Assembly (NCBI GenBank): GCA_033065855.1
Contig: JAVXUO010002670.1
Span: 62,001 to 126,000, forward strand
DNA from: Escallonia rubra
Lineage: Eukaryota > Streptophyta > Magnoliopsida > Escalloniales > Escalloniaceae
Length of the DNA: 64,000 bases
Direction: 5' to 3'
Position numbers and translations under genes: made by a program. Within the stretch, counting starts at the first letter, position 1, and every line of letters begins with the position of its first letter. Shown here in pieces: positions 10,521 to 22,880 of this stretch. Under the pieces are notes generated by a model. It saw nothing but the letters and a program-made list of their open reading frames with translations, was not told the DNA's origin and made no database searches.

Positions 10521-11231
10521 TGGAACTGTGTTGCACAACTTATATGTTTGCTATCTCAGCTTCTTGAGCATATCTATATTCTATATATATACATATATAT
10601 ATATATATAAAGCTGAAACCTCCGCTTAAATAACAACATAAAATATCAGAAATCAGAAATGTAAAATACAAAATCTTCCCTACTTACTAACTCTTTATTA
10701 TGATTTTATTATTAAAGAACTTATAAGTATTATTGATTACTACACGTAAAATTTGCGACACATAAGATTTGTTGAGCTCTTATATTTTTGACAAGTATGA
10801 TTTTTAGAACTCTTGATCAGCAATTACATTAGAAATTCCAAGAGAATTATATGCTCAACAACGTTTGTTCTTTGAGATCGCTAAAGATAAGTTTAAAAGG
10901 AATTTAATTTTTTTTATAAATTATACCGTTGACATGTTACACTCAATTTTAACTGAACATATTTGTATTCAATTGAAGATTAACTTGTGGCAAGCTAAGA
11001 TTGAGTTGGAAGAAAATAAAATTTTATAAAACTAAAAAACCAATAATACACCTTATAAAACTCTACCCAATCACGATACATATATATATTAGGCCTTAAT
11101 TTTGATTATTATCACCTCAAAAGCACTTTAAAATAACAATATAAAACATCAAAATGTAAAATACGAACTCTTCCCTACCTACTAACTCTTTATTATGATT
11201 TTATTGTACTACTGATTACTACACGTATGAT
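10521..11231. repeat. AT-rich region, GST upstream DNA and a direct repeat
   Basis: A TA microsatellite (about 10580-10610) lies in the presumed GST promoter. Two direct copies of a segment including CTAACTCTTTATTATGATTTT and GATTACTACACGTA(A/T) occur at about 10632-10760 and 11129-11235. The second ends right where the helicase remnant starts. Nothing coding seen. Confidence 0.5.
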
Positions 11232-11900
11232 ATGCGACTTGATCAATATGATTCTACAGTAAACTTTGGCAAGTGGATATTGGATCTTGGAGATGGCAAT
11301 GTACCGGTGGTTAATCTTGACGGTGAAACGGATCCATGCAAGATAAAGCTACTGCCAGAGCTTCTTATCAAGCCCGATGAAAATCCGATACAAGAAATTG
11401 TCGATGTAACATATCCAAATCTCTTAACAAAGCATAAAGATGGAAAGTGGAAGGAATGGGCATAATGGCTACGCAATAGAGCAATATTGACACCAAAGAA
11501 TGAAGAAGTTGAGAAGATTAACTCTTACGTGCTTTCTACTTTACCTGGTGAGGTTACAAGCTGTAAAGCTCTGATATGATATGCAAGGCTTCCACAACTG
11601 TTTAAGATCATGAATTGTTATATCCCATCGAGTTTTTGAATTCTTTGGAGTTCAGCGGTATTCCTAATCATGATCTTGATCTCAAGATTGGAGCTCCAAT
11701 TATGCTCATGAGAAATATCAATCCAAGTAAAGGGTTGTGTAATGGAACGAGATTATTGTTAGTCAACAGCAAAAATAGGTCATTGAAGGAAGGCCGATTA
11801 CTAGTAAAAGATGTTGGAATTGGGTTTTAAACCCATTGTGAGAAGCAACTTTGACTCAATTTTTTAATAGGGTTCCAAACCAAGTTTTGGTTAGGAACAA
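11232..11900 (+). pseudogene. Helitron-type PIF1-like helicase C-terminal remnant
   Basis: Three plus-strand pieces in order match the end of the RepHel/PIF1 helicase: FGKWILDLGDG with LPELLIKPDENPIQEIVDVT (11232-11465); then, after a stop, WLRNRAILTPKNEEVEKIN and LSTLPGE (about 11466-11560); then in another frame [40 protein letters not shown] and NGTRLLLV (11615-11830). These are the distal helicase motifs, including the [15 protein letters not shown] block. The Rep nuclease and the Walker motifs are absent. Multiple breaks show it is dead. A host PIF1-like helicase is possible, but the AT-rich repeat setting favours a Helitron. Confidence 0.8.
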
Positions 11901-11940
11901 ATTAATTCATGTTCGTCTATTGGAATAGATGATCATGGTA

Positions 11941-13150
11941 GAGGAAACAACCCGGATGGTCCCTGTACTAAACGCGTTTTGCCACATTAGTCCCTAAACA
12001 AAATTTTTATCCATTTTGGTCCTTAAACATTGCGCTGTTTGCTGTATTGATCCTTTTCTCAACTTTCGTCCAAAAAAGTCCGTTTGTGGACCCCACACGA
12101 GGGGCACAAATGACATTTTCATTCTTCTATTTTTCCCCTTGTAGTTGCAGGTATTCCAATGAAAATGCCAGCGGTGGCGGGTCAAAGAACTGCCCAGGTA
12201 AGGTATTGTCGTTTAATCGATTTGAGTATATGCGTTTCAATTGATGGATGAGATCTGGGAGAGAGTGGTGGAGACAGCGTTGGACGACCAAACCGACGTT
12301 GCTTTGAACCCGAACCCTAGACTGAGCTGTGAAGTGCGTCCATGGCCGCCTCCCTCCTCCTGCGCTTTTAGAGAAATTTAACAACCTCCAACACCTTTCT
12401 GTCGCAAATATAGGCATCTCGTCCCTCGAGCATTCCCTCACTTTGAGAACCTCCAGAAATTGATTTTATCTGACAATCGCTTCGCAAGCGGGCTTGAATA
12501 CCTCGTGGAGGCTGGTCTCGAGTCGCTGAGGGACCTTGATTTGTCGAACAATCGGATTCAGGACATAAACGATCTCAGGCCGCTCGCGAAGCTTAAGCTC
12601 GTTTCGCTTGATCTGTACGAGTGTCCAGTGACGCGGGTGAATGATTATTGATTAGTGTTTTTGGATTGATAAAGTGACAGGATTGTTGATGTGGATGAGG
12701 ACGAAGAAAGCGCCGCGGATGAGGAGGAGACGGAGACGTTGAGGGTGGGGGGGGCAAATGGGTTCAGTCGGCCATCGTCACATCACCACTCGAATGGTTT
12801 CGTGGCAGCTGTAGATGTGGAGGAAGATGAGGAGGATGAGGGCGAGGAGGATGAGGAGATCGATGAGGATGATGGCGATGATGAGGATGAGGATGTGGTT
12901 GAGGTTCATGAGATCGATGACAGTGAGGATGAGGAAGATGGGGTTGAAGACGATGATGCTGATGAAGATGAGGAAGTGTCCTTTGTGCCCTTCATGTGGG
13001 GTCTATAAACGGACTTTTTTGAATGGAAGTTGAGAAAAGTATACCATGACAAACGGCGCAATGTTTGAGGAGCAAAATAGATAAAATTTTTGTTTAGGGA
13101 CTAATGTGGCAAAACGCGTTTAGTACAGGGACCACCCGGGTTGTTTCATC
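11941..13150. mobile_element. MULE-like TIR element carrying ANP32 sequence (element 3)
   Basis: Inverted ends begin GAGGAAACAACCCGGATGG (left) and GATGAAACAACCCGGGTGG (right, reverse complement), with homology extending about 130 bp inward. A perfect 9-bp direct repeat ATCATGGTA flanks it (11932-11940 and 13151-13159). The interior contains pieces of an ANP32-related gene. No transposase. It inserted just downstream of the helicase remnant. Confidence 0.85.
12244..12996 (+). pseudogene. Captured ANP32-related (acidic leucine-rich nuclear phosphoprotein) gene
   Basis: The ATG at 12244 starts MDEIWERVVETALDDQTDV, the N-terminus of plant ANP32-related proteins. Leucine-rich-repeat text follows in a shifted frame: NLQKLILSDNRFASGLEYL, VEAGLESLRDLDLSNNRIQD, LVSLDLYECPVTRVNDY (12445-12648). 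The acidic tail restarts at 12688 with VDVDEDEESAADEEETET and runs through long Asp/Glu stretches to 12996. The first repeat region is frameshifted, and the segment between VNDY and VDVDEDEE, which in ANP32 holds the LRR cap, is missing. Parent proteins are nuclear histone/phosphatase-binding chaperones. Here it is a transduplicated fragment inside the TIR element and has no normal stop of its own. Confidence 0.88.
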
Positions 13151-13189
13151 ATCATGGTATAGTCACATGTTTAAAACAAATGGAAGGTG

Positions 13190-13857
13190 AATGAGAAAAT
13201 TGAAGTTAAAGTTAGTGGTTCACCTTGAAGGAAAAAGAGTGTCCCACATTGAAGAGATAAAACCAATGTTATCTCCTTATAAGGCTTAGCCTTGAGCTAA
13301 GGGTTGGGCCCCTTGGGGGTACCCATGTTTTGTAAGGAGGGAGGACCTAGGTTGACCCAAGGTCCACCACACGCGCGCTAGGGACACATAATTTTTTTTT
13401 CTTTTTCCAAAAAGTTGTAACCTTTCCAACCAGCTGTGAAGAGTTGCACCCCCCAGTATAAAAACCGAGTCAGTTACAGTTTATTAGAAGAACTGAATCC
13501 CGAAATTATTTTCTGAAATATTCTGTCTCCGAATTTCCTGTATCCGAAAGAGTTCTGTGCCATTGTTTTGGTTCGTCGGGTCTGCAATTTGGAGTGCTCC
13601 TATTTCAGACGTATTGTCGTTGTATCCTGGGAGACTGTCGTCAAGAACCGTCAGCACCGTTGCGGGACGAATAAAGTCTTAAGGACAATGAGTCAAATTC
13701 ACGCCTCGGTTCTCCAATGCTGTTTGTCTGATTTTGCTGTGAGTTCATTTTAATTGTTCTTGCAAATACTGTTTGTTCTGTTTAGTAAACTACATTTCAG
13801 TATTTTCGTACTTACTTGTTTTCTGCACAAGTATACACAAACTATATATTTTACCAA
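13190..13857 (+). mobile_element. Lone Copia-type LTR (fossil)
   Basis: The sequence from about GTGTCCCACATTGAAGAG through CTTATAAGGCTTAG, a TATA-like and leader region, to the final TATATTTTACCAACA has LTR organisation, and its start resembles the LTR at 56399. No internal genes adjoin it, so it is probably a solo LTR. The left boundary is approximate and the target duplication was not resolved. Confidence 0.55.
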
Positions 13858-15638
13858 CAAAAGATTTACCAGTCCACCTCTTTTCTAGAGAAAGCAAAAA
13901 TCCAAAAATCCAAAAATTAAAATATGAATTCTATATATGATAACATCAGAACATTATTGGGTGTGATTGAAACTTGAAATTGAACATATCTATGAAATGA
14001 TTAAGCATATTACCTTGCAATTGACCTGGAGTTGGGAATTACGCCGTTCATGGGAAGAAAACAGGCATGAAATATAACTTCATTAACAGAACTGAAATCA
14101 CTCCCTCATAATCAGAATTCATCGGAGATAACTGCACCACTTCAAAGAATACTATAGCAGGAAGATGGATACAAAGAGCAACACGAAGCCAAGACACTAG
14201 AGAATGTGGATTGGGGAGGATAAGAAGTGGAGAATCAGTTCTGGCGGTAGAACGGGATTAAAATGCTCATGAGAAAGTTGGTGGAAATTTTAGGACCACA
14301 TATTTTGGTGAGACTTTGACACCCAGGGACTATGCTAACAAATGCAAACATTTTTAATGGAAATTCATAAATAACACAAAAGAGCCAAAATTCATTTCAT
14401 TTCCATTTCCAAAATTCATTTCATTTCCATTTCAATGGAAACATTTTACATGCACTTGGTATCACCGATAAATAAGAACCACTTTGAACTTGATTTACAT
14501 TAGTTATTTGAACTAATTTTATTGCTAAAGTGACCATTTTAAAGCCTTCCAGCAGAAAGTGGGGCTTAAATGATAAATAAAATAGAGTTCAAACACAAAT
14601 TTTCTTATTTGATGTCTACTTTTGTCGCTAAAATGTCTAAACAACGACACTTAATAAGCCTCGGTCTTAATAATGAAGCCTAAATGGTGATTTTGTAAGA
14701 GTTTGATTGGCAAATTCATATATCTTTTTGCATAATTGCTTTTGAGGGTGTACAAGGAGTGCAAAGAAGTGGGAAAGTGTCGTTAACAACTTCAAACACC
14801 TGGAATGTTACCGGGTAATGCAAATCTTTATTAATTTGATTGTCTTATGGATGCCGCCGAGTTGGATAATGAATGGATGGAATATTAACAACAGGCCCCA
14901 CTCACGTATACCTGAAACTTCTAACTTCTAAATACATAATAATAGAAGTTATTCGGAGTCTAAGCACCAGGGAGTCAAAGACCGAAGCAACAATATAAAA
15001 CCATGACAATTACAGCACCCACCTTATCCAATCTTCTACTCCAGGAATAGCTGCTCCAGTTTCTCTGCGCTAGCAAAAGGTACTTGAATTGATTTCATCT
15101 AATTTGTTTTAGATTCTAATATCGTAGTCCACCAATTGATTGGTAACATTGAGTATTTCTTATTGAAAGTATCGGTTTGCATCAAAATACAACTATCCGT
15201 AGAGAAGATTTTGTCTATCATTAATAAATCAAAGTTCTATTTTAAGTGGTTTTGTTGTTCAATCCTCTACTATTGACAAGGAAACCAGTGCTTGGGATGA
15301 CCGGAGAAAAGTTGTTCAATACTATCCAGGCCCAGGCCCTCTTTGCTTTCAAAAAGGAACTGGATCTCTAATATGAATTATCTTCAATTCTTTCGGGCAG
15401 AAGAAAAACTGTAAATTGGATTTAGTTGGTCTAAAAAGGGATGGATGAGTACTGTTCTGAAACTGTTTCACACACTTTAAGGTCATATATTGTACTTCCA
15501 ATAAAGAAAACTTTAATACAAGAGGAAATCCATATGTTAAACAAAAACTGAGTTATAAAGTTTTTTGAGATAAGTTGATATACTTAACGATTTTTATCAT
15601 CTCTTTCATGAACAGATTATAGTGTACCACCATTAGGT
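13858..15638. other. Region without recognised gene; possible RPA-like 5' part
   Basis: Mostly AT-rich. A short tandem duplication of AAAATTCATTTCATTTCCATTT lies near 14388-14435. CAATATAAAACC near 14990 is a TATA-box candidate, followed by a pyrimidine-rich leader and a GT donor (AAAAGGTACTTG, about 15077), with an acceptor at about 15616 before the RPA-like start. This would fit a leader intron for the next gene, but it is inference. Confidence 0.35.
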
Positions 15639-18600
15639 TTGCCGAAACCAATGGCAGGAAAATACAGCCTAATATTTGAACTCACGGATTTGAAGGATGA
15701 ATGGACCATTGAGGTCAGAGTCACATGGATACAGGATGGAATTAACCCCAATACGAACGAGATCCTCAACTCGAATATAATTTTTCTTAATCAGGATGTA
15801 TGTAGAATACTACTTTATAAGGTGAGAATATATATCTTTCAACACAAAGTTCTTTATGCAGAATATATATTTTGCTGGAAAATCAAATACATGTTCTCTT
15901 AAGGGAAAATCAAAGGTCCACATTCCTGCCCCAGTTCAAGGAAGGAAATGTTTACTTAGTCTCAAACATGAAGATTTCTCAACCGAGAGGAACATACCGA
16001 CCGTTGTCAAAAATAACATTGGTAATCACATTGTACCATGCAACAAAAATTCAGCAGTTAAAGCGTAATATTGATAAAATGCTAGAGCACAAGTTTGAGA
16101 TTGTCAGCTATGAGTAGCTGAGCAAACGCTCTCACGGTGTTACATACCTCACAGGTGAAAACAATCTCAGTACCTTGAATTAACCATTCTATCATACCAT
16201 ATTCTACTTGAATAATGCATAACCCATTGTCTTGAACTTTGTCCAGATGTTGCTGGAATTCTGTCAAAAGTTTGCGACACCAAGAACCTTCGAGTCAAAC
16301 CCACAACCCGAAAACAATTCTTGAAGAAAGATATCCTTTTGATAAACAACAGGTACGTTGTGTTTTCATGTCTAACTGTTGCATAGTAGCACCCAAGTGA
16401 TGAGTAGCTAACAAGCATCTATATTATATATAGGGGTCAAGAGTTGAAAGTGACCCTATGGTCGGAGAAGGCTTTAGAATAGGAAAATCTGCTAAAAGAA
16501 CAAATCACAACCACATTTGTGCTTATCGTTTGTGGTGGTATAGTCAAATCAATCAACAGTTCGATATACTCCCTTCAATGGTGTTCCACTTATAGAACTG
16601 GTTTTATACATAATTCTTTTTACTTCACTCTAATAGTGTCCTTGGAGTTTCTTATACTATTGATTTTATATAGAATTCTTTTTATTTCACTCTAATAGCT
16701 ATTAAATAATGTACTAGATTCTGCATCAAGCAATGAAGAAGAAAACCAAAAAAATAATAACAGAAAATAGAAGCACACGAGACACAAGATTTACGTGGTT
16801 CGGCGAAAGCCTACTCCATGGTGGTAACAACGATTTTACTATGTCTAGTTATGGAGATTACAAATCTTTGTCTCTCTCAACAAACCCTCTCAAAGAATTA
16901 CTCTTCTCTCTTGACTCTAAAACACAATAAAAGGCGACTTATATATACTCAGAGATAAGTAGCGACTTTTTTTAAATAAACAATGTGGGACAAGACAACA
17001 TATAAACTTAGGGCCAGATCGCGATTTATCCTGAATAACCGATGTGGGACACCCACACATTCCGAGCAAGAAAAATTATCACAAATCTCCACATTGGCTT
17101 GGATAAAACAAGCCATAAACAACTTAAAAATACCATCTGTTGCTACCACACCTGCCCCTTAGGGCTGCACCTAAATAACCTCTGCCACACTCAGAGCATA
17201 AGCAACCATATCCGAATATCAATACTTTTGAGGAGGTCGAATTTCTCTTCTCAATCTGTTTCTGGCAATGATATACTGATGTTCTTCGTTCTCTTCGTAG
17301 AATGAGAACCATCTTCCTTATCTATTGACGCACCGTGGTCTTTCCCTGCATCAATCAACTCATCCTTCTTCAAAAGCATAGAAGACTCATCAAAGGTCAC
17401 ATCTCTGCTAATTAGGAACTTCGCTGACTTAGAATCAGGACACCACAACCGATACGCTTTTACCCAGTTGCATAGCCTAAGAAAATGCACTACTTCACTC
17501 TTGACTCAAGTTTACCATCATTAACATGAACATAAGCAAGAAAACCAAATTTCTTCAAATTTTCATAATTAGCATGCTTACCAGACCAAAGTTATTTAGG
17601 AGTCTTGCAATCAATTGCATCCGATGGAGACCTATTCACCAAATATGTGCATGTGTTAACAGCTTCTACCCAAAATTCCTTTGATAACCGGGCATTTAAA
17701 AGCATACACCGAGCCCTCTCAAGGAGAGTTCTATTCATCTGTTTTGCAACCTCATTCTGCTGTTGCATTTTTCTAACAGTGTGATGCCTCACCATGCCTT
17801 CATTCTTTTAGAACTCAGTAAAATCATTTAAATAGAATTTCATGCCATTGTCAGTCCTCAAGCATTTAATTTCTTTACCAATCTGTTTTTCAATCATCGT
17901 CTTAAACTGCTGTCACTGAAGAAAGACATCACTCTTCTTTTTTCAGAATGTACACCCAGACCTTTCTTGAGAAGTCATCAATAAAGGTAAACATATATCA
18001 ACCCCCACCTTTAGAAGGAAGCGTGGAAGCGCCCCAAAGATCCGAATGGATTTACTCCTCCGTACGTTTGGTGTTATGAACAGCCCAACTGAATTTCACC
18101 CCGCATTGCTTCCCGAAGACACAATGCTCAAAAAAGTCCAGCTTTCTTGTTTTCTTTCTTCCTAGCAAACCTTGTTTGCTCATCATATCCATACTCGTTT
18201 CGCTCATATGCCCAAGACGTATATGCCATGGCTTGGTAGTGCCAAAATCTATACCAGAAGATGAAGATGTTGATGTTGCTCCTATAATCGTGCAACCCTG
18301 TAACAAATATAGACTATTTTGTTTCAACCCCTTCATCACAACAAGAGCATCCTTCATTATCCTCATTACTCCACCTGCAGCCCGATAGCTACAACCATTG
18401 GAGTCAAGTATACCTAAAGAAATTATATTTTTCCTCATCTCTAGAATGTGCCTGACATCAGTCAAAGTTTTCACAGTACCATTATGCATCCTAATCTGAA
18501 TTGAACATATCCCAACCACCTTACAGACGACATCGTTTCCCATAAGAAATTTGCCACCATTAATTGAGCGATAAGTGGCAAACCAGTAGGTATTGGGGCA

Positions 18601-20210
18601 CATATGATAGGAGCAAACCGTATCAAGAATCCACCTTATATCCAAGGAACTGATAGTAACTGAGAGAACATCCGCACCATCAGAATTATCTTCTACTACC
18701 CCAGCATCAGCTGTCTTGGAATTATCTTTTTTCTTTCCTTTACGCTAAGGACAATCCTTTCTATAATGCCTTCCTTGTGACAATGGTAGCGTTTTAATTT
18801 TCTGGTATTTGACTGAGATCTCGATCTTCCTTTATTTCTAGATCCAGCATGGTCAGTGCTTCGGCCTTGAGCCATCAAATCATCACTTTGTTATTCTCTA
18901 CTATTTTCTGTAACCTTCTTTCTTAATTCCTAAGAATTTATGACAGCCTCAACCTCCTCCATAGAGATATTGTCATTCTCATACAATAAGGCAGTAACAA
19001 GATGTTCATATGACAGAAGTAAAGAATACACCAACTATAAAATATGTATCCTCATCTTCTATCTTGATATGAATTATTTGCAGGTCTAATATTACCTTGT
19101 TATATTCATCAATGTGATCAATAATTGGCGTACCTTCATTCATCCGAAGAGTATACAATCGTTGCTTTAAACATAAGAGATTTGTCTGAGACTTCTTCAT
19201 GTACAAGCTCTCTAATTTCAATCAAAATTCAGCCGCAGTCGTTTCCTAAGAAACCTTTCGCAACACGGTGTCGGCTAAATACAACAATAGGGCCCTATGG
19301 GCTCTCTCCAACATGTCTTTTTTTTTTATCATCAGACATTGTATCAGGAAGCCCTAGTTTCCCCTTTAACGGTTTCAACAACCCTTGCTGAATTAAAACA
19401 GCACGTATCTTTATCCTCCATAAACTGAAATCGTTCAATCCATCAAACTTCTCCAAATCATACTTCGTCGAAGTATTTGGCTCAATTGCAAGTTGTTTTG
19501 CATCTAACGTAATCCCCAGCTCTGATACCACTTGTTAAATAATATACTAGATTCCACACCAGAAAATGGAGGAGAGAATCGAAAAAATAATAATAGAGAA
19601 TAAAGGCACACAAGACACAAGATTTACGTGGTTCAGCAAAAGTCTACTCCACGGTGGTAGCAGCGATTTTGCTATGTCTGGCTATGGAGATTATAGATCT
19701 TTGTCTCTCTCAACAAACTCTCTCAAAGAACGAATCTTCTCTCTAAAACACAATATAAGGCGACTTATATATACTTGGAGATAAGTAGTGACTTTCTTTA
19801 AATAGAAATATAGGACAAAATGACTTATATACTTAGGGTCATGTCACGATTTATTCTGCATAACTGATGTGGGACACCCATACATTCCGGGTTTTTTATC
19901 CAAGACAAATTATCACAATAGCGTCTATCGAATTTCTGAGACATTGCTATCTTAACAAAATCTCTATGACATACATAAAACAGGGAATATCCAGTTGAAT
20001 TCCACAAGCACAACAAAATTTTATGCCAATTTGAACATAACGGTAGTACATAACATATCTATTGTACTCCAGAGCAAAATTTTGAAATGAAGATGGTTCC
20101 AATCCCAAGAAAACCATCTATGGAGGAACTAAAATTGATTAACAGATCGACTATCAACCAAATTCTGAATATGAAACTGGAAGACAGAGAAAAGGTCTAA
20201 GACCCCAGTT
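15639..20210 (+). pseudogene. RPA70-like (DUF223 OB-fold) gene remnant, split by a Copia element
   Basis: RPA70 binds single-stranded DNA through OB folds. Pieces occur in family order on the plus strand. 15651-15800 reads MAGKYSLIFELTDL to WTIEVRVTWIQDG and NPNTNEILNSNIIFLNQD, ending at a GT donor. 15878-16117 reads ENQIHVLLRENQRSTFLPQF, KEGNVYLVSNMKISQP and YRPLSKITLVIT. About 16245-16355 reads DVAGILSKVCDTKN and LKKDILLINN. After the Copia fossil (16700-19917) come NSTSTTKFYANLNITVVHNI (about 19995-20055) and, in another frame, PRKPSMEELKLINRSTINQI (about 20100-20160). The later OB fold and zinc-ribbon parts are not seen. Several frame changes and a stop at about 20200 suggest a dead copy. 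RPA genes are also carried by plant Helitrons, and a Helitron-type helicase lies 4 kb upstream in the same orientation. Confidence 0.7.
16700..19917 (-). mobile_element. Copia LTR retrotransposon (fossil)
   Basis: Two LTRs of about 385 bp (16700-17083 and 19533-19917) flank a minus-oriented interior. A perfect 5-bp target repeat ATAGC lies at 16695-16699 and 19918-19922. A primer-binding site complementary to initiator Met tRNA (GCTCTGATACCA, 19519-19530) adjoins the right LTR. Parts recognised, from right to left: gag, protease-like segment, GAG-pre-integrase and integrase. The element is shorter than intact Copia elements and is broken in several places. The LTRs differ visibly (roughly one base in seven by eye), so it is not young. 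It sits in an intron-like part of the RPA-like gene. Confidence 0.9.
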
Positions 20211-22018
20211 ATTCGGTAATTAAATTATTATCATGTTTTAGGTTACCTTCATAAAATTAGTTAGTTCTTTTGGGGTACTTTTGAATATGTAATATATATT
20301 TGTGGATCTTTTAATTATTTACCAAAGTTAGAGACTTTAAGGACTAGCCAAGTCTGTTTTATTGACACCTCCTTCAGTTTTGGCTTACAGAGAAATAGAT
20401 GAAGAGAAAACATAGGGTTTGGAGGATTGCAATTTCAATGCACAATTGGTAAGTGATGTTGAACTCACTTCGAAGAATGAATTAAATCACATTAATGTTG
20501 TGCTTGTGAAAATTTTAACGTAAGTGGGCTGATTAAACTATTTAGGTTTTGAGATTTTTTGAAGCTACGCAACTTAGTGAAGATTATTGCGTAAAATTAA
20601 GGTAAATGTTTCATGTACATGTCCACCTCATTATCGTATGCGAATGAGTGATTTCGCTTCTCCGTTCTTTTTGTCAACAATAAATTTGTACTTTGTCAAA
20701 ATTAGCATTATTCGCTTGATGTGATATTTTTTTTAATCAAATTGGTGTATCCGTCTCAAAACGTTTTCGTGCATTGATTGCTGTGCCTATTTGCCGTTTC
20801 AGGTTATCGTCCTTTCTTTATATTTTTTTAACTATTCGGCTTTTGTGTTTTTTTTTTCTCTATTGGCTACTGTTGCGGCTATTGTTGCCCAACAATATTG
20901 GCAATTTCTAATCATCATTACTTGAAGGAAGTTTTCAGCCTTTTTTTTTTTTTAATGAAACGCATGTGCAATTGCAAAAAGTGGTTTTGCCACTTGTCAA
21001 ATTTCAAGTGGTGCACATATTTGGTTAATTTTTTGCCCATATTTCATTATTTCAAAATTATGTGATCATACGAACTCGGATTAAAGCGATTCAACTTTTG
21101 TTGCATTCGTTACTTCGTCCTCTTCAATTTGAGTCTAATATTTGGGTAATATTGGAAATTTTAGTCATTCTTTTTTAAATTCAAAATTTTGATACTTTCT
21201 GGCCTTTATGATTTTGAGATACTTTGATGTCCATTGGACCCTTTGAATTGAACTAATATTTAGAACCTTGATCTACTTAGGTTAACGTGGTGTCATGACA
21301 TGATATGACAATTGCCATCGGTATACAAACTTTGAACTTATAATCTTCGCGTGCTTAGGTTAACGTGTTTTACAGTCACGTATTACGTGATTGTATCGTA
21401 TTTTATTAGTTCAATTACTCGAATGGGTTCATTTGAATTTGACATTGATTTGATCTTTGATGGGTTGGATATCTCAAAGTGAGATTATGTGTCGTGCTAA
21501 GATTATCTATTATCTTCGCACTTTCATTTTCATATGCCTCGTTTGGACTTAGTTATATGTTATTAGATACTTGCATTGTATTCCGTGAGTGTGTGTGTGT
21601 GTGTTCTTTACTGGGTTGTGTGCTCACCTTCCCCCCCCCCTCCTCGCTTTCTCCCCTCATTTCAAGTAATTAAGGTGAGACGGTGTAGAGGAGTTAATAG
21701 CATTATGCCTAAGCTTGGAGTGTACTTCCATTGATAAATCTTAGTGGCTTTGGAATAAGAACTTTGTAATAGCTTTTGATTTAATGTCTTTTGGGAACTC
21801 CAAATGGTTGGGAAATAGTTATTGGTTATCAAATTTTTGTTGTAGTTACTAGAATTTGATGGTTAATGTGAGTAATTTGATTTTGGATATGTTTTAGAGC
21901 TCTGATTACTTTTTGAAGTTATGTTTTTGTAAAATATGTTGGGTGCCATATTTCTCGCAAGCATGAATATTTTGAAATAGTATTTGAAGGTCTGCCTCCG
22001 AGTTAGTGGGTGACAGAT
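20211..22018 (+). mobile_element. Probable 5' LTR of a Gypsy fossil and flanking DNA
   Basis: The region ends GGGTGACA just before the primer-binding site at 22022, which places an LTR end near 22015. A long T-rich stretch, a short TG repeat (21590-21603) and a C-run (21632-21641) lie within. The LTR start was not identified, and the paired LTR is absent because the element is interrupted. No host gene seen. Confidence 0.45.
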
Positions 22019-22880
22019 ATGGTATCAGAGCCAGGTTTAAGATTTTGTAGACTCTTAGACTTAAGCTTTCAATGATTTGAGCTGAGTTTTATGACATTTG
22101 AGATATAGTTTACAAAAGTCTAGCTTTTGTGTACGTTTGTTTGAAGCGTTTATACTATTGTTGTGATCTTATAAGTTGTTCACTATCTCAAAAACTATGT
22201 CGCTACGTCCAGCTAGAGGTGGTAGTATAAAAGGTTGCAGGGGTAATGTTGCCATTGGTAATGATGTTGCCGAGGGCAACCCATGAGTAAATGCCCCTCC
22301 AGCCCCATTGATTGTTGTTACTATCAAGGCATTTAACCGCCTAAACTTTCCCACGTTTGTTGGTGTAAAGAAGTCAGAGGATGCAGAGCCATGGTTGAGC
22401 AAGGTAAAGAAAAGGTTTAAGCTTCTGAACATCACCGATCATCAAAAAGTGGACCTCGCGGTGTACCGAATAGAGAATGAGGCTGACAAGTGGTAGAAAA
22501 TGGTTAAGAGAACTTTGACTGTAGAGGAGGTGCATGATTTAACTTGGGATTGTTTCCATGATAGATTTCTTGAAAAATCATTCCCTAGAAACGTGAAAGA
22601 TGATATGGCAGAGGAACTTTTGAAATTGGAACAAGGGCATGATGAAAACTGTCAAGGACTATAAAGCCAGATTTTTCAGGTTGTCGAGGTTTGCAACATA
22701 TGTTATAGATACTGAGAAGAAACGTGCAACACGATTCAATTATGGACTAAAGTATGACATCCAAAAGTTCTTGACATCTATGACTTTAGACACGTATGGC
22801 CAAGTCCTGGACAAGGCCCAGAGGGTGGAGAAAGAGGTCAAGGCCGGATGCAAGTACTACATGGATTAAAGGAAGAGAGA
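22019..22880 (+). mobile_element. Gypsy (chromovirus-like) gag region (fossil)
   Basis: TGGTATCAGAGCC at about 22022-22034 is an initiator-Met-tRNA primer-binding site. Downstream on the plus strand, recognisable gag text includes FNRLNFPTFVG, EDAEPWLSKVKKRFKLL, DLAVYRIENEADKW and, further on, VKDYKARFFRLSRFATYV. The element is broken in a few places and stops near 22880, where a second, oppositely oriented element begins. Confidence 0.8.

Noticed and set aside
12815-13033. Met/Arg-rich plus frame
   Set aside because: Shadow frame of the Asp/Glu-rich ANP32 tail.
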